A stretch of 64,000 nt of DNA from Thermoplasmatales archaeon SW_10_69_26 (lineage in GTDB: Archaea > Thermoplasmatota > SW-10-69-26). A model generated the notes under the pieces. It was not told where the DNA came from. It ran no database searches and worked only from the letters and a program-made list of their open reading frames with translations. The DNA lies in NCBI GenBank assembly GCA_003009755.1, contig PXUB01000003.1, positions 25,667-89,666 of the forward strand, in the 5' to 3' direction. Positions 8,252 to 16,785 of the stretch are shown here, piece by piece. The translations under genes and the position numbers were made by a program. How positions within the stretch are numbered: position 1 is the stretch's first letter; each line of letters starts with the position of its first letter.

Positions 8252-8500
8252 TCATGCGCCCCGCGGGTCGACGAGCCGGAACCCGATGTCCGAGCCCATC
8301 TGCTGATCGAACGCCAGCTGCCTGTTCAGGTACGCCAGCGATTCCAGGTAGCGCGCATTCGCCAGCGGGCCGGCATCCGTCGTCTCGAACCCGATATCCT
8401 CGGCCAACGAGACCGCCTCCCGGCGAGCCTGCTCGTCGCCGGCCGCGACCACCGTCAACGGTTCCCCGCGCACGTCGCCGGACGGAGAGGCTTCCGAGAA
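8252..8500 (-). pseudogene. C-terminal remnant of an F420-dependent NADP reductase-like protein
   Basis: Minus-strand reading gives TVVAAGDEQARREAVSLAED, then IGFETTDAGPLANARYLESL, and then a segment ending GSDIGFRLV. This matches the end of the 8-hydroxy-5-deazaflavin:NADPH oxidoreductase family, where DAGPL and the following helix are conserved. The N-terminal Rossmann half is absent; the sequence runs directly into the HPD fragment. It is a broken piece. Confidence 0.65.
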
Positions 8501-8567
8501 AGGAACTGTTCGAGGACGCCCCCTCCCGGGGCCGCCTCGTGACCGACCGAGCCGCTGAGGCTCCCCG

Positions 8568-8737
8568 CTATTCGAGCGTGCGGCGCTCGGCCTGCTGTTG
8601 CTCGATCGCCTTGAACAGGGCCTTGAAGTTGCCCTTGCCGAACCCTTGGGCGCCCCTACGCTGGATGATCTCTCGAAGAACATCGTCGGGCGATCCTGGA
8701 TCGGGTTCGTGAACAGCTGCAGCAGGTAGCCCTCGTG
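8568..8737 (-). pseudogene. Duplicated 3' fragment of 4-hydroxyphenylpyruvate dioxygenase
   Basis: The segment repeats the last about 57 codons of the gene at 9811-10971, including LLQLFTNPIQDRP and GFGKGNFKALFKAIEQQQ. Two extra bases (CTCTCG versus CTCG near 8674) break the frame. Similarity continues past the stop codon (GACCGACCGAGCC in both). It lies just before the nucleotidyltransferase/HEPN module, mirroring the arrangement at 3.7-5.1 kb. Confidence 0.88.
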
Positions 8738-8798
8738 ACCCCTGGACGTGAGTCCACCTTTCGAAACCATCAAACCGTCGCCGCTGCGTTCGCGATGC

Positions 8799-9119
8799 GT
8801 GCCGAACCGACGGAGAGACGCCGCGAGGGAGTTCGCCCGCCGGCTCGAGCAGTTGCTGGGCGACAACGTGCGGTCGATCCTCCTCTTCGGATCCGTGGCC
8901 CGCGGCGAGGACGACGCTTCCAGCGATGTGGATCTCCTGGTGATCGTTGAGGACGAAGGCGAGGTGCCCGATCTCTCTGAGGCAATCGGGTCCTGGATGG
9001 TGGAGCACGACGAGGTTCTCCAGCTCCACGTCGTCTCGCGGGAGAAGTACGAGGAGCTCCGTTCCAGAGGCACCGCGTTCGCCAACACGATCGCAAGAGA
9101 GGGCGAAGCGCTTGCCTGA
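8799..9119 (+). CDS. MNT-type nucleotidyltransferase (antitoxin of HEPN/MNT pair)
   Basis: Predicted 106 residues with the minimal nucleotidyltransferase core: LFGSVARGEDDASSDVDLLV contains GSxARG and the DxD metal ligands. In MNT/HEPN systems this protein adds AMP to the HEPN toxin and silences it. GTG 8799 (VPNRRRDAARE) fits the family length; an upstream GTG at 8748 is in frame but lies on the edge of the duplicated HPD fragment. The stop overlaps the next gene's start by 8 bases. Confidence 0.8.
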   Translation: MPNRRRDAAREFARRLEQLLGDNVRSILLFGSVARGEDDASSDVDLLVIVEDEGEVPDLSEAIGSWMVEHDEVLQLHVVSREKYEELRSRGTAFANTIAREGEALA

Positions 9120-9507
9120 CGGAGCGGACCGGGAAGCGCAGGCGACCTTCGAGGAGGCCGAGCGGTTCCTCGACGAGGCTCATCGCCTCCACCGAGCGGG
9201 TTTCTCCGGGCCCTCGCTTCGATCCTCCTACTATGCCTGTACCACGCGGCGCGAGCTCTGCTCCGTCTCGAGGGAAGCGACCCGAAGACACATCGCGGCG
9301 TGGTTTCCGAGTTCACGCGCCTCCTCGTGCGCGAGGGACCGTTCACGGAGGGAACGAGTGGCGACCTCAGCCGGGTCCTGTCAACGGTTGGAGAGCGACT
9401 ATGAACCCGGCTTGGAGGTCACCCAAGAGAAGGCCAACTGGGCCCTGGAACGCGCCCGACGATTCGTGAACGAGGTAGGTGACGAACTGGCGACACGCCT
9501 GTCGTGA
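9112..9507 (+). pseudogene. HEPN-domain toxin gene with two frameshifts
   Basis: The start TTG 9112 overlaps the antitoxin gene. The N-terminus (QATFEEAERFLDEAHRL...SSYYA) and C-terminus (DYEPGLEVTQEKANWALERA) are in one frame. The middle, which reads LYHAARALLRLEGSD, PKTHRGVVSEFTR and GPFTEGTSGDLSR, is in another. About one base is missing near 9238 and the frame returns near 9385. All HEPN motifs, including DPKTHRG, are recognisable, so decay is recent or an assembly error is present. As written the toxin is not made intact. Confidence 0.75.
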
Positions 9508-9810
9508 GGTCCAGCCGTCGGACGAGGCAACCTCGAAAACGGAGCTGGCGAGAACGAGGGGATGAGAGGACGACCCCTCCCGGGGCCGTCTAACCGGCGG
9601 TGGACGCGACGATGCGAGCGAGGTCGGCGACGAACGAGCGGACCGAGGCAGGGCGTACGAAGAGATGAGTTCGGCGTGAGCGGTCGCTGACGAGGAGCGC
9701 GAAGCAGGGATACCCCTGTGGTATCCCGATGCAGCGCAACGACCGTCAGCGGGACCCGCTCACGCCGGCCTGCCGAGGGAGCTCGTGAGGCAGCCGACCG
9801 ACCGAGCCCC
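9508..9810. other. Intergenic region with a strong hairpin
   Basis: No gene is seen. GGGATACC and GGTATCCC (9707-9727) form a perfect 8-base stem with a 5-base loop downstream of both flanking genes. A block near 9567-9592 (GAGGACGACCCCTCCCGGGG) recurs with few changes at 8512-8539 beside the HPD fragment, so the duplicated DNA extended beyond the gene's end. Confidence 0.5.
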
Positions 9811-10971
9811 CTATTCGAGCGTGCCGCGTTCTTCCTGCTGCTGCTCGATCGCCTTGAACAGGGCCTTGAAGTTGCCCTTGCCGAACCCTTGGGCGCCCTT
9901 GCGCTGGATGATCTCGAAGAACATCGTCGGGCGATCCTGGATCGGGTTCGTGAACAGCTGCAGCAGGTAGCCCTCCTCGTCCTGGTCGACGAGGATGCCG
10001 AGCTCGGCCAGGTCCTCGAGCTTCTCGTCGATGTCTTCGACGGGGATGCGGTCGGGCAGGTCCTCGTAGTAGGTCTCCGGGGCGTCCAGGAAGTCGACGC
10101 CGCGGCCGCGCATCTGGTCGATCGTGGTCAGGATGTCGTCGGTCGTGATCGCCAGGTGCTGCACGCCCGGCCCGGGGTAGAAGTCCACGTACTCCTGGAT
10201 CTGGGACTTCTTGAGGCCCTCGGCGGGCTCGTTGAGCGGGATCTTGACCGACAGGTCGTCGTTGGCCATGACCACGGACCGCAGCGCGGTGTAGTCCGTC
10301 GAGATGTCGTCCTCGTCGAACCCGACGAAGCGCTCGAAGCCGAACACGTCCTCGTAGAAGCTGGCCCAGGGCTCGAGACCGCCCTCCGGCAGGTTGCCGA
10401 CGGTGTGGTCGATCGTGCCGAGGCCGACGTCGCCGGCGCCGTCCGCGTCGTCGTAGGGCTCGTAGCCGGGCAGGAACACGCCGTCGTAGTCGGAGCGGTC
10501 GACGAACGTGTGCACGGTGTCGCCGAACGTCGCGATCGTCGCGATCTCGACGGTGCCATGCTCGTCCTCGAGCGTCTCCGGCTTGCGCACCGCGACCCCG
10601 TCGTCGATCTCGCCCTGCGTGAGCTGATCCTCGTAATCGCGGGCGCGGTCGAGCGCGGTCTGGAACGTGTCCTCGACATCGTCAGCCGCCAAGGCGACGT
10701 CGCGGACGCCGTCGGTGTGCAGAGCCACGTGGTCGGCGATCGTGGTGTCCGGCGTCATCGGCGCCGTCAGGACGATCCGGATGTCCCCCTGCTCCATCAC
10801 GTAGCTGGCCCGATCCTCCACGTCCGTCTCTGGGCCGGCGTAGGCGACGGGTTCGAAGCCGTACGCGTGTTCGTAAACGTAGGCCGCCTGCTTGGCGTTC
10901 CCAACGTACAGTTCGACGTGGTCGAACCCCTCGATCGGGAGCTGTTCCACGTCCGTGTCGTTCGAGGTCAC
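9811..10971 (-). CDS. hpd: 4-hydroxyphenylpyruvate dioxygenase
   Basis: Predicted 386-residue iron enzyme that converts 4-hydroxyphenylpyruvate to homogentisate in tyrosine degradation. It has two VOC-type halves: the first with FDHVELYVGNAKQAA, the second with the iron ligands in TIDHTVGN, GVQHLAI and FFEIIQRKGAQGFG. The GTG start at 10971 is preceded by GGAGGG about 8 bases away. A CCTTATC element lies about 45 bases upstream (near 11018). A fumarylacetoacetase-family gene 4 kb away (14784-15746) could act in the same pathway. The 3' end is duplicated at 8568-8737. Confidence 0.9.
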   Translation of the reverse strand: MTSNDTDVEQLPIEGFDHVELYVGNAKQAAYVYEHAYGFEPVAYAGPETDVEDRASYVMEQGDIRIVLTAPMTPDTTIADHVALHTDGVRDVALAADDVEDTFQTALDRARDYEDQLTQGEIDDGVAVRKPETLEDEHGTVEIATIATFGDTVHTFVDRSDYDGVFLPGYEPYDDADGAGDVGLGTIDHTVGNLPEGGLEPWASFYEDVFGFERFVGFDEDDISTDYTALRSVVMANDDLSVKIPLNEPAEGLKKSQIQEYVDFYPGPGVQHLAITTDDILTTIDQMRGRGVDFLDAPETYYEDLPDRIPVEDIDEKLEDLAELGILVDQDEEGYLLQLFTNPIQDRPTMFFEIIQRKGAQGFGKGNFKALFKAIEQQQEERGTLE

Positions 10972-11096
10972 CCTGAGCCCTCCATGACCCTGAACGGACG
11001 GCGCCGCGATAAGGGTTGTGTGTCACCGCGTGCCATCGACCGCGCGCAAGGTGCCTTGTCGAAGAGTACAAGGGTCCGGGCGAGCTGGCCGGGGTG

Positions 11097-11870
11097 ATGG
11101 ACGACCTCGAGCTGCTCCGCTCGATGGCCGACGAGGTCGAGGCGGCGGTCGGTGACCTCTCCCTGAAGGAACGAAGCGAGGAGGCCGGCATCGGCGCCGA
11201 CGGCCTACCCGCCCACCGCATCGACCGCGTCGCCGAGCAGGCGGTCTTCGACGTTCTCGAGGGATCCCCCGCCGAGCTGAACGTCTGCTCCGAGGAGCAC
11301 GGGGTCGAGGAGGTCGGCGCGCCCCGCACCCTGATCGTGGACCCCGTCGACGGCACGCGCAACGCCCGCCGCGGCATCCCGTTCTACTGCGTGTCCCTGG
11401 CGATCACCTCCGGCGGCCTCGATCGGGTCGAAGCCGCCCTCGTGCGCAACATCCCCGCCAACCAAGACTACGTGGCCGTGCGCGGCGAGGGCGCCTACTG
11501 CGATGGCGAGCCGATCAGCGTCTCCGCCTTCGATCCCGAGGAGGCGATCCGCAGCCCGATCCTCGTCTCGCCGGTCGGCACGGTCGCCGCCGGTCCGCTC
11601 GAGCAGGCACCCAACGTCCGCGGCCTCGGCGCCGCCGCGCTCGAGATGTGCCTGGTCGCCCAGGGCTCGATGGACGCCTTCCTCCACCTGACCGAGGGCC
11701 TGCGCATCGTGGACGTCGCCGCGGGCCTGCTCATCGTCGAGGAGGCCGGCGGCAACGTCGTCGCCCCCGACGGCTCACGCCCCGAGCTCCCCGTCGACCC
11801 CAGCGCCCGCACGAGCCTGGTCGCCGTCGGCGACGAGACCGTCCTCTCCGATCCGGAGGTGGCAGCGTGA
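11097..11870 (+). CDS. Inositol monophosphatase / archaeal FBPase family phosphatase
   Basis: Predicted 257 residues of the lithium-sensitive phosphatase superfamily. The metal site is in CSEEHG and VDPVDGTRN, followed by IPFYCVSLA; the second metal motif appears as LRIVDVAAGLLIVEEAGG. Archaeal members act on inositol-1-phosphate, fructose-1,6-bisphosphate or both, and the sequence does not decide between them. It is the first gene of a three-gene operon; the next gene overlaps its stop as GTGA. Confidence 0.85.
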   Translation: MDDLELLRSMADEVEAAVGDLSLKERSEEAGIGADGLPAHRIDRVAEQAVFDVLEGSPAELNVCSEEHGVEEVGAPRTLIVDPVDGTRNARRGIPFYCVSLAITSGGLDRVEAALVRNIPANQDYVAVRGEGAYCDGEPISVSAFDPEEAIRSPILVSPVGTVAAGPLEQAPNVRGLGAAALEMCLVAQGSMDAFLHLTEGLRIVDVAAGLLIVEEAGGNVVAPDGSRPELPVDPSARTSLVAVGDETVLSDPEVAA

Positions 11871-12682
11871 AGCTGGGCGTCAGCGGCCGCGCCGACATGG
11901 ACCGCCGCGTCGAACTGGCGCAGGAGGTCGTCGAGACCTGGGAGAAGGTCGCCGGCGACACCCCCTCGATCGAGCCCGCGCTCGCCGACGCCCTCGGTCG
12001 CGACGGCGGCACCCCGGTCGAGGAGATGGACGCCGAGATCATCGTGCCCGTCGGCGGCGACGGCACGATCCTGTGGACGCTGATGAAGAACCCCGAGGCC
12101 CAACTGCTCGGCGTCAACGACGGCGAGCTCGGCTATCTGACCGAGGTCGAACCCAACGAGATCCCCGACAGCCTCGAACGCCTGCACGCCGGCGACTACT
12201 TCGTCGAAAGCCGCAGCAAGCTCGACGTCACCCTCGACGGCGAACCGCTGGGCTCGTGCGCCAACGAGGTCGTCGTCAAGACCCCCCGCCCGAGCAAGCT
12301 GTTGTCCTTCGAGGTCTACGCCGAGGACCACCGCCTGGAGGACGTCCAAGCCGACGGCATCATCCTGGCCACGCCCACCGGCTCGACCTCGTACTCGATG
12401 TCGGCCGGCGGCCCGCTGGTCCACCCGGCGCTCGAGGCCGTGCTCTTCGTGCCCATGGCACCGTTCCGCGTCAGCCAACGCCCGATGGTGCTGCCCGCCT
12501 CCAGCGACGTCCGCCTTCGGCTGCAGGAGAAGGGCAAGGAGGGCGTGCTCGCGCTCGACGGCCAAAGCGAACACCGCATGGAGCCCGGCGACGAGCTCGT
12601 CGTCAGCCGCTCGGACGACGAGGCCCGCTTCGTCCGCTTCGAACCGCACTTCTACTCCCGCCTGCGGGAACTGTTCGGGTGA
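11867..12682 (+). CDS. NAD kinase
   Basis: Predicted 271 residues. The GGDG motif ([10 protein letters not shown]), the [10 protein letters not shown] segment and [20 protein letters not shown] are the hallmark sites of ATP-NAD kinase. It makes NADP+. The GTG start overlaps the previous stop by four bases and is preceded by CCGGAGGTGG. IMPase and NAD kinase domains are also linked, or even fused, in other archaea, so the operon pairing is expected. Confidence 0.93.
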   Translation: MKLGVSGRADMDRRVELAQEVVETWEKVAGDTPSIEPALADALGRDGGTPVEEMDAEIIVPVGGDGTILWTLMKNPEAQLLGVNDGELGYLTEVEPNEIPDSLERLHAGDYFVESRSKLDVTLDGEPLGSCANEVVVKTPRPSKLLSFEVYAEDHRLEDVQADGIILATPTGSTSYSMSAGGPLVHPALEAVLFVPMAPFRVSQRPMVLPASSDVRLRLQEKGKEGVLALDGQSEHRMEPGDELVVSRSDDEARFVRFEPHFYSRLRELFG

Positions 12683-13122
12683 TCCTCGTGGGGTTCATCG
12701 ACTGGCTGCTCGGCCGAGAGGACGAGACCCCCAACCAGCGCCAACGCAGCGAGCACCCCGTCCAGAAGATCGAGAAGGAGGTGCTCGAGACGATCATCGA
12801 GTCCGCCAAGGCCGCCCACCCCAACGAGTTCGCCGGCGCGCTCCGCGCCGAGGGCGACACGATCACCGCCGTCCTGCTCGTGCCCGGCACCGTGCAAGGC
12901 GCCCGCCACGCCGTCATCCGCATGAACCGCTTGCCGGTCGACCGCAGCGTCGTCGGCGTCGTCCACAGCCACCCCTCGAAGAGCGCCCGCCCCTCCAAGG
13001 AGGACCTCCAGCTCTTCGGCAAGCACGGCCACACCCACATCATCATCCACCACCCCTACACCGAGACCACCTGGCGGACCTGGAACCACCGCGGCGAACC
13101 GGTCCACCTAGACGTCGTCTGA
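12679..13122 (+). CDS. JAMM/MPN+ domain metalloprotein
   Basis: Predicted 147 residues. The zinc motif [14 protein letters not shown] gives H-x-H followed ten residues later by Asp. The upstream glutamate of the family is expected in [13 protein letters not shown] proteins are isopeptidases, in archaea often acting on SAMP-type ubiquitin-like conjugates. The start GTG 12679 overlaps the NAD kinase stop; GTG 12688 is an alternative. It is the third gene of the operon. Confidence 0.85.
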   Translation: MILVGFIDWLLGREDETPNQRQRSEHPVQKIEKEVLETIIESAKAAHPNEFAGALRAEGDTITAVLLVPGTVQGARHAVIRMNRLPVDRSVVGVVHSHPSKSARPSKEDLQLFGKHGHTHIIIHHPYTETTWRTWNHRGEPVHLDVV

Positions 13123-13310
13123 CCCCCCTCCGCTCTGAAACGGGGGCGGCGAGTTCCCGATTCCGCTCACTATCTGGGACGACGCCGGTCCTTGTTATGG
13201 CTGCTCTGGCGGCCAACTTCGGCCGTTTCGAAATCGAAGGTCGCCCGAAATTTCCCAACGCTTACATAGGCCGTGTTGGGTTAGACGGCAACCCCGAGGG
13301 AGACCTTCCA

Positions 13311-13550
13311 ATGACGCACGTGATCGCCGAACCCTGCATCGGGACCAAGTCCGGAGACTGTGTCGACGTCTGCCCCGTCGACTGCATCTACGAGGAGGAG
13401 GAGATGTTCTACATCCACCCCGAGGAGTGCATCGACTGCGGGGCTTGCGTCGCCGTGTGCCCGGTGACGGCGATCTTCACCGAGGGCGACCTGCCCGACA
13501 AGTGGTCCGAGTACAAGGAGAAGAACCGCGAGCTCGCCGGCCTCGCGTAA
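13311..13550 (+). CDS. Ferredoxin with two cluster-binding motifs (7Fe or 8Fe type)
   Basis: Predicted 79 residues. Cysteines occur in [17 protein letters not shown] and [13 protein letters not shown]. The first motif has a longer spacing (C-x7-C-x3-C), as in 7Fe ferredoxins that hold a 3Fe-4S plus a 4Fe-4S cluster. ATG 13311 is chosen because [11 protein letters not shown] is the usual N-terminus. A TTACATAGG element lies about 45 bases upstream. Confidence 0.92.
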   Translation: MTHVIAEPCIGTKSGDCVDVCPVDCIYEEEEMFYIHPEECIDCGACVAVCPVTAIFTEGDLPDKWSEYKEKNRELAGLA

Positions 13551-13608
13551 GCGACGTATCGACCACCCGTCGCGAACCCTGAAGGCCCCCGGCGAGCATT
13601 CCAAGCCC

Positions 13609-14283
13609 GTGGCCCTCGACCGCGAACGCGTCCACGGCCAGCGGGTCCGCCCGGCCCGACGCCCTCGCTGGCGGTCCTACGCCCCTGCGATCGTCACCAC
13701 GCTCCTGGCAGCGTCGTTGATCCCTGCCGGGAGCGGTCTCGCCGACCTCGGCGCTCGGATCGCCCTGCCCGCCCACGCCTCGGTGACGATCGCCGCGGGA
13801 CTCGTCGTGTTGCTCACCAGCCTCACGGCTGCCCTTTGCGACCAGCCGCCGGCCCGCTGGTACATCGCCGGCGTCTTCGCCGTCAGCCTCGGCGGCAACG
13901 TCGCCCCGACGACGTGGGTCTCGATCCCGCTCGTCGCGACCGGCGTGATCGGCCTGCTCGTCCGCGAGGTCGAACGCGGCTTCGACGGCATCACGCTCGG
14001 CCCGGCCGGGTTGACGATCCACCGCCCGCTCAAGGACCCGCTCACCGTCGACTACGAGGACGTCCGCGCCGTCCACACGACACCCTCCGTCGACGACGAC
14101 GGCACGCTCATCCTCGAGACCGAGCACGGCACCGTCACCGCTGGCGACCTCCCCGCCGTGGGCGATCTCAAGGCCCGCATCGAGGCCCGCACCGGCGGCT
14201 TCGACGTCGACGATCCCCAACAGACCGCTCGCGAGGTCCGCGAACGCATCCAGGACATCGTGCGAGGCAAGACCCCGACGTGA
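13609..14283 (+). CDS. Membrane protein with a C-terminal soluble domain
   Basis: Predicted 224 residues with a basic N-terminus, then three or four transmembrane helices (about residues 23-110) and a soluble C-terminal part of beta-rich look (LTIHRPLKDPLTVDYEDV...GTLILETEHGTV) that could be a PH-like fold. No family is recognised. The stop overlaps the next gene's GTG. Confidence 0.65.
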   Translation: MALDRERVHGQRVRPARRPRWRSYAPAIVTTLLAASLIPAGSGLADLGARIALPAHASVTIAAGLVVLLTSLTAALCDQPPARWYIAGVFAVSLGGNVAPTTWVSIPLVATGVIGLLVREVERGFDGITLGPAGLTIHRPLKDPLTVDYEDVRAVHTTPSVDDDGTLILETEHGTVTAGDLPAVGDLKARIEARTGGFDVDDPQQTAREVRERIQDIVRGKTPT

Positions 14284-14741
14284 GCTCCGCCGACCCCGAG
14301 ATCCGCAGCCTGACCCCCGGCGACCGCGAGGCCGTCCGCCAGCTGCACGAGGCCTCCTTCGCCGACGAGGTCGCCTTCGACGACATCGTGCTCGACCGCG
14401 TGTTCCGCCACTGGAACACGCTCAACCTCGTCGCCGAGACCGAGGACGGCATCGTCGGCTTCGCCGCCGCCTTGCACGGCAGCCGACCGAAGGCCCGCCT
14501 GCTCACGATCCAGACCCACCCCGAGGCCCGCGGGCGAGGCGTCGCCAGCGCCCTCCTCGCGGAGGTCCAACGCCGGCTGCGAGCCCGCAAGGCCGACGTG
14601 CTCGAGCTCGAGGTGCACGTCGACAACGAGCCCGCGATCGAGCTCTACGAGAAGCGGGGCTTCGCGATCGAGCGCGAGGACCCGGCCGCCTACCCGAGCC
14701 TCGACACCTCGGCCGGCTACGTCATGCACAAACAGCTCTAG
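14280..14741 (+). CDS. GNAT-family N-acetyltransferase
   Basis: Predicted 153 residues. Acetyl-CoA binding is shown by LLTIQTHPEARGRGVASALL (motif A, RGRGVAS) and by the later LELEVHVDNEPAIELYEKRG block typical of RimI-like protein N-terminal acetyltransferases. GTG 14280 overlaps the membrane protein's stop (GTGA), so the two are probably cotranscribed. Confidence 0.85.
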   Translation: MSSADPEIRSLTPGDREAVRQLHEASFADEVAFDDIVLDRVFRHWNTLNLVAETEDGIVGFAAALHGSRPKARLLTIQTHPEARGRGVASALLAEVQRRLRARKADVLELEVHVDNEPAIELYEKRGFAIEREDPAAYPSLDTSAGYVMHKQL

Positions 14742-14783
14742 CGAACCCAACGCCTTTTTGAGGGCGATACGGCTGGCCGGTCG

Positions 14784-15746
14784 ATGCGGTTGGTCTCGTT
14801 CCAGCGGTCGGACGCCGCGAGCGTCGAGGCAGGCGTGCTCGACGACGGCAGCGTGATCCCGGTCCGCCAGCTCGTCGACATCGCCCACGCCGTCGTCGAC
14901 CGCGACCCGCCCGAACGCCTGCGCTCGGCCGATCCCGTCACGATGGAGGTCCTGCTCGACGGTTTCGGCGAACACCAACCGCTGCTGGAGGCCGCGCTCG
15001 CCGAGATCGACGACTCCCAGGGCCTGTCCCGCGAGGACGTGTACCTGCATCCGCCGGTCCCGACGCCGCCCTCGCTTCGCGACTTCTACGCCTTCGAGGG
15101 CCACGTCAGCCGCTCGTGGAAGCGCCGCGGCGAGCCCGTGCCCGACGCCTGGTACGAGATCCCCGTCTTCTACTTCTCGAACCCGGCCGCCACGTACGGG
15201 CCCGGCCAACCCGTTCCTCGCCCCAACTCGACCCGAGCCCTCGACTTCGAGCTCGAGGCCGCCTGGATCGTCGGCAAGCGCGCCCGCGACCTCGACGAGA
15301 CCGAGGCCGAGAACGCCATCGTCGGCCTCACCATCATGGACGACTTCAGCGCCCGCGACGTCCAAAAACAAGAGATGAGCGTCGGCCTGGGCCCCTCGAA
15401 GGGCAAGGACTTCGCGACCGCGCTGGGCCCTGCGATCGTGACGCTCGACGAGCTGCCCCGAACCGACGAGGGCCACTTCGACCTCACCATGGAGGCCTAC
15501 GTCGACGGGGAACGGATCTCCCAAGGCAACCTCGACCAGCTCCAGTACACGATCGCCGAGATGACGGCCCACGCCAGCCGCGACACCTGGTTGCAACCCG
15601 GCGACGTCATGGGCACCGGCACCGTCGGCACCGGCTCGACCCTCGATCAGGGCACCGAGGAGTGGCTGGAACCCGGCCAGACCGTGCGCCTGGAGATCGA
15701 GGGCCTCGGCACGCTGGAGAACGAGATCGTCGACCCCGGCGCCTGA
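14784..15746 (+). CDS. Fumarylacetoacetate hydrolase family protein
   Basis: Predicted 320 residues. The catalytic core shows FYAFEGHV, LDFELEAAWIVGK (metal-binding Glu) and IMDDFSARDVQ, with the C-terminal GDVMGTGTVGTGST. Family members cleave fumarylacetoacetate or decarboxylate related acids. With the dioxygenase at 9811-10971 it could complete tyrosine degradation, but no homogentisate dioxygenase is in the window, so this is inference. A CCTTTTTGAG element sits about 30 bases before the ATG. Confidence 0.85.
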   Translation: MRLVSFQRSDAASVEAGVLDDGSVIPVRQLVDIAHAVVDRDPPERLRSADPVTMEVLLDGFGEHQPLLEAALAEIDDSQGLSREDVYLHPPVPTPPSLRDFYAFEGHVSRSWKRRGEPVPDAWYEIPVFYFSNPAATYGPGQPVPRPNSTRALDFELEAAWIVGKRARDLDETEAENAIVGLTIMDDFSARDVQKQEMSVGLGPSKGKDFATALGPAIVTLDELPRTDEGHFDLTMEAYVDGERISQGNLDQLQYTIAEMTAHASRDTWLQPGDVMGTGTVGTGSTLDQGTEEWLEPGQTVRLEIEGLGTLENEIVDPGA

Positions 15747-15789
15747 GACGTCACGGCCGGGCACGATCGCGCCGACCTCTCGCCGGCCG

Positions 15790-15927
15790 TCAGAAGAGCA
15801 GGACCCAGGCGATGTAGCCGTAGCCGAAGAACACGAACGCCATCGACACGATCCACAGCCACCGGAAAGCGTTGGCGCGGCGCTCGGGATCCTCGAGCAC
15901 GGCGAGGAGCCGATCCTCGATCGACAT
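15790..15927 (-). CDS. 45-residue membrane protein
   Basis: The minus strand encodes MSIEDRLLAVLEDPERRANA followed by one hydrophobic helix (FRWLWIVSMAFVFFGYGY and IAWVLLF). The charged head plus single helix is coding-like and is bounded by genes on both sides. Such mini membrane proteins are common in archaea and mostly unstudied. I do not recognise a family. Confidence 0.6.
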   Translation of the reverse strand: MSIEDRLLAVLEDPERRANAFRWLWIVSMAFVFFGYGYIAWVLLF

Positions 15928-16011
15928 CCACCGAAGTTCACCTGTCCTTTGCCGTTCAACGTTTCCCCTTCACCCCCCGGCTTCAAGGACCCCCACCTCT
16001 TCGTCGGGCCG

Positions 16012-16785
16012 ATGCCATCCCAGTCGGCGCCCGGCGACCCGATCGTGCTCAAACGCGACGACAGCACGCACCTGTTCCTCGTGCCCGAGCCCGGCGACAC
16101 CGTCGACGTCGACGGGATCGGCGTCGTGAGCGGCGACCTGCTCGCCGACCTGGCCGTCGGCGACCGGATGGAGCTGGGCCGCACCGCCTTCCGGGTGCTG
16201 TCCCCCACCCCCCAGCTCGTCTTCGAAGCCCTCGAACGCGGCGCCCAAGTGATCCGCCCCGCCGACGCCGCCCGCATCGCCCACCTCGCCGCGATCGGTC
16301 CGGGCACCCGCGTCGTCGAAGGCGGCGCCGGCAGCGGCGCGTTGACCGCCTACCTGGCTCACCTCGTCGGCGACGACGGCCAGGTCGTCACCGTCGACCG
16401 GCGCCAGGACCACCTCGACGTGGCTCGCCGCAACGTCGAGCGCGCCGGCCTGGCCGACCGCGTCAGCTTTCGGGAAGCCGAGCTGGCCGGCGTGGAGGAG
16501 GCCTGCGATGCGTTCGTGGTGGACGTGCCCTCGCCGGCCGACGTCGCTCCCGCCGTCGAGGACGGCCTGCGCCCCGGCGGCCGGGTCGTGTTCTACAACC
16601 CGCTCGTCGACCAGGTGCAGGCCGTCCGCGAGGCGCTCGACGAGGCGCCCTTCGCCGAGGTGCGCACCCTCGAGGCCCTGCAGCGGGACTGGGTCGTGCA
16701 CGAGCGCGGCGCTCGCCCGGACTTCGACATGCTCGGCCACACCGGGTTCCTGACCGCGGCCACGCGCGTCACCGAGCGCTCGTGA
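16012..16785 (+). CDS. trmI: tRNA (adenine-N1)-methyltransferase, TrmI family
   Basis: Predicted 257 residues. An N-terminal beta domain is followed by a Rossmann methylase: VVEGGAGSGALTAYLA is the SAM motif I, VTVDRRQDHLDVARRN motif II and DAFVVDVPSP the catalytic strand. PTPQLVF...RGAQVIRPADAA is typical of TrmI, which modifies A57/A58 of tRNA in archaea. ATG 16012 gives the family length. Its 3' end overlaps the convergent lipoprotein gene by 17 bases. Confidence 0.85.
   Translation: MPSQSAPGDPIVLKRDDSTHLFLVPEPGDTVDVDGIGVVSGDLLADLAVGDRMELGRTAFRVLSPTPQLVFEALERGAQVIRPADAARIAHLAAIGPGTRVVEGGAGSGALTAYLAHLVGDDGQVVTVDRRQDHLDVARRNVERAGLADRVSFREAELAGVEEACDAFVVDVPSPADVAPAVEDGLRPGGRVVFYNPLVDQVQAVREALDEAPFAEVRTLEALQRDWVVHERGARPDFDMLGHTGFLTAATRVTERS

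Noticed and set aside
13197-13310. Upstream start for the ferredoxin
   Set aside because: The extra 38 residues are unlike the family and cover the TATA-like element. [11 protein letters not shown] is the standard N-terminus.
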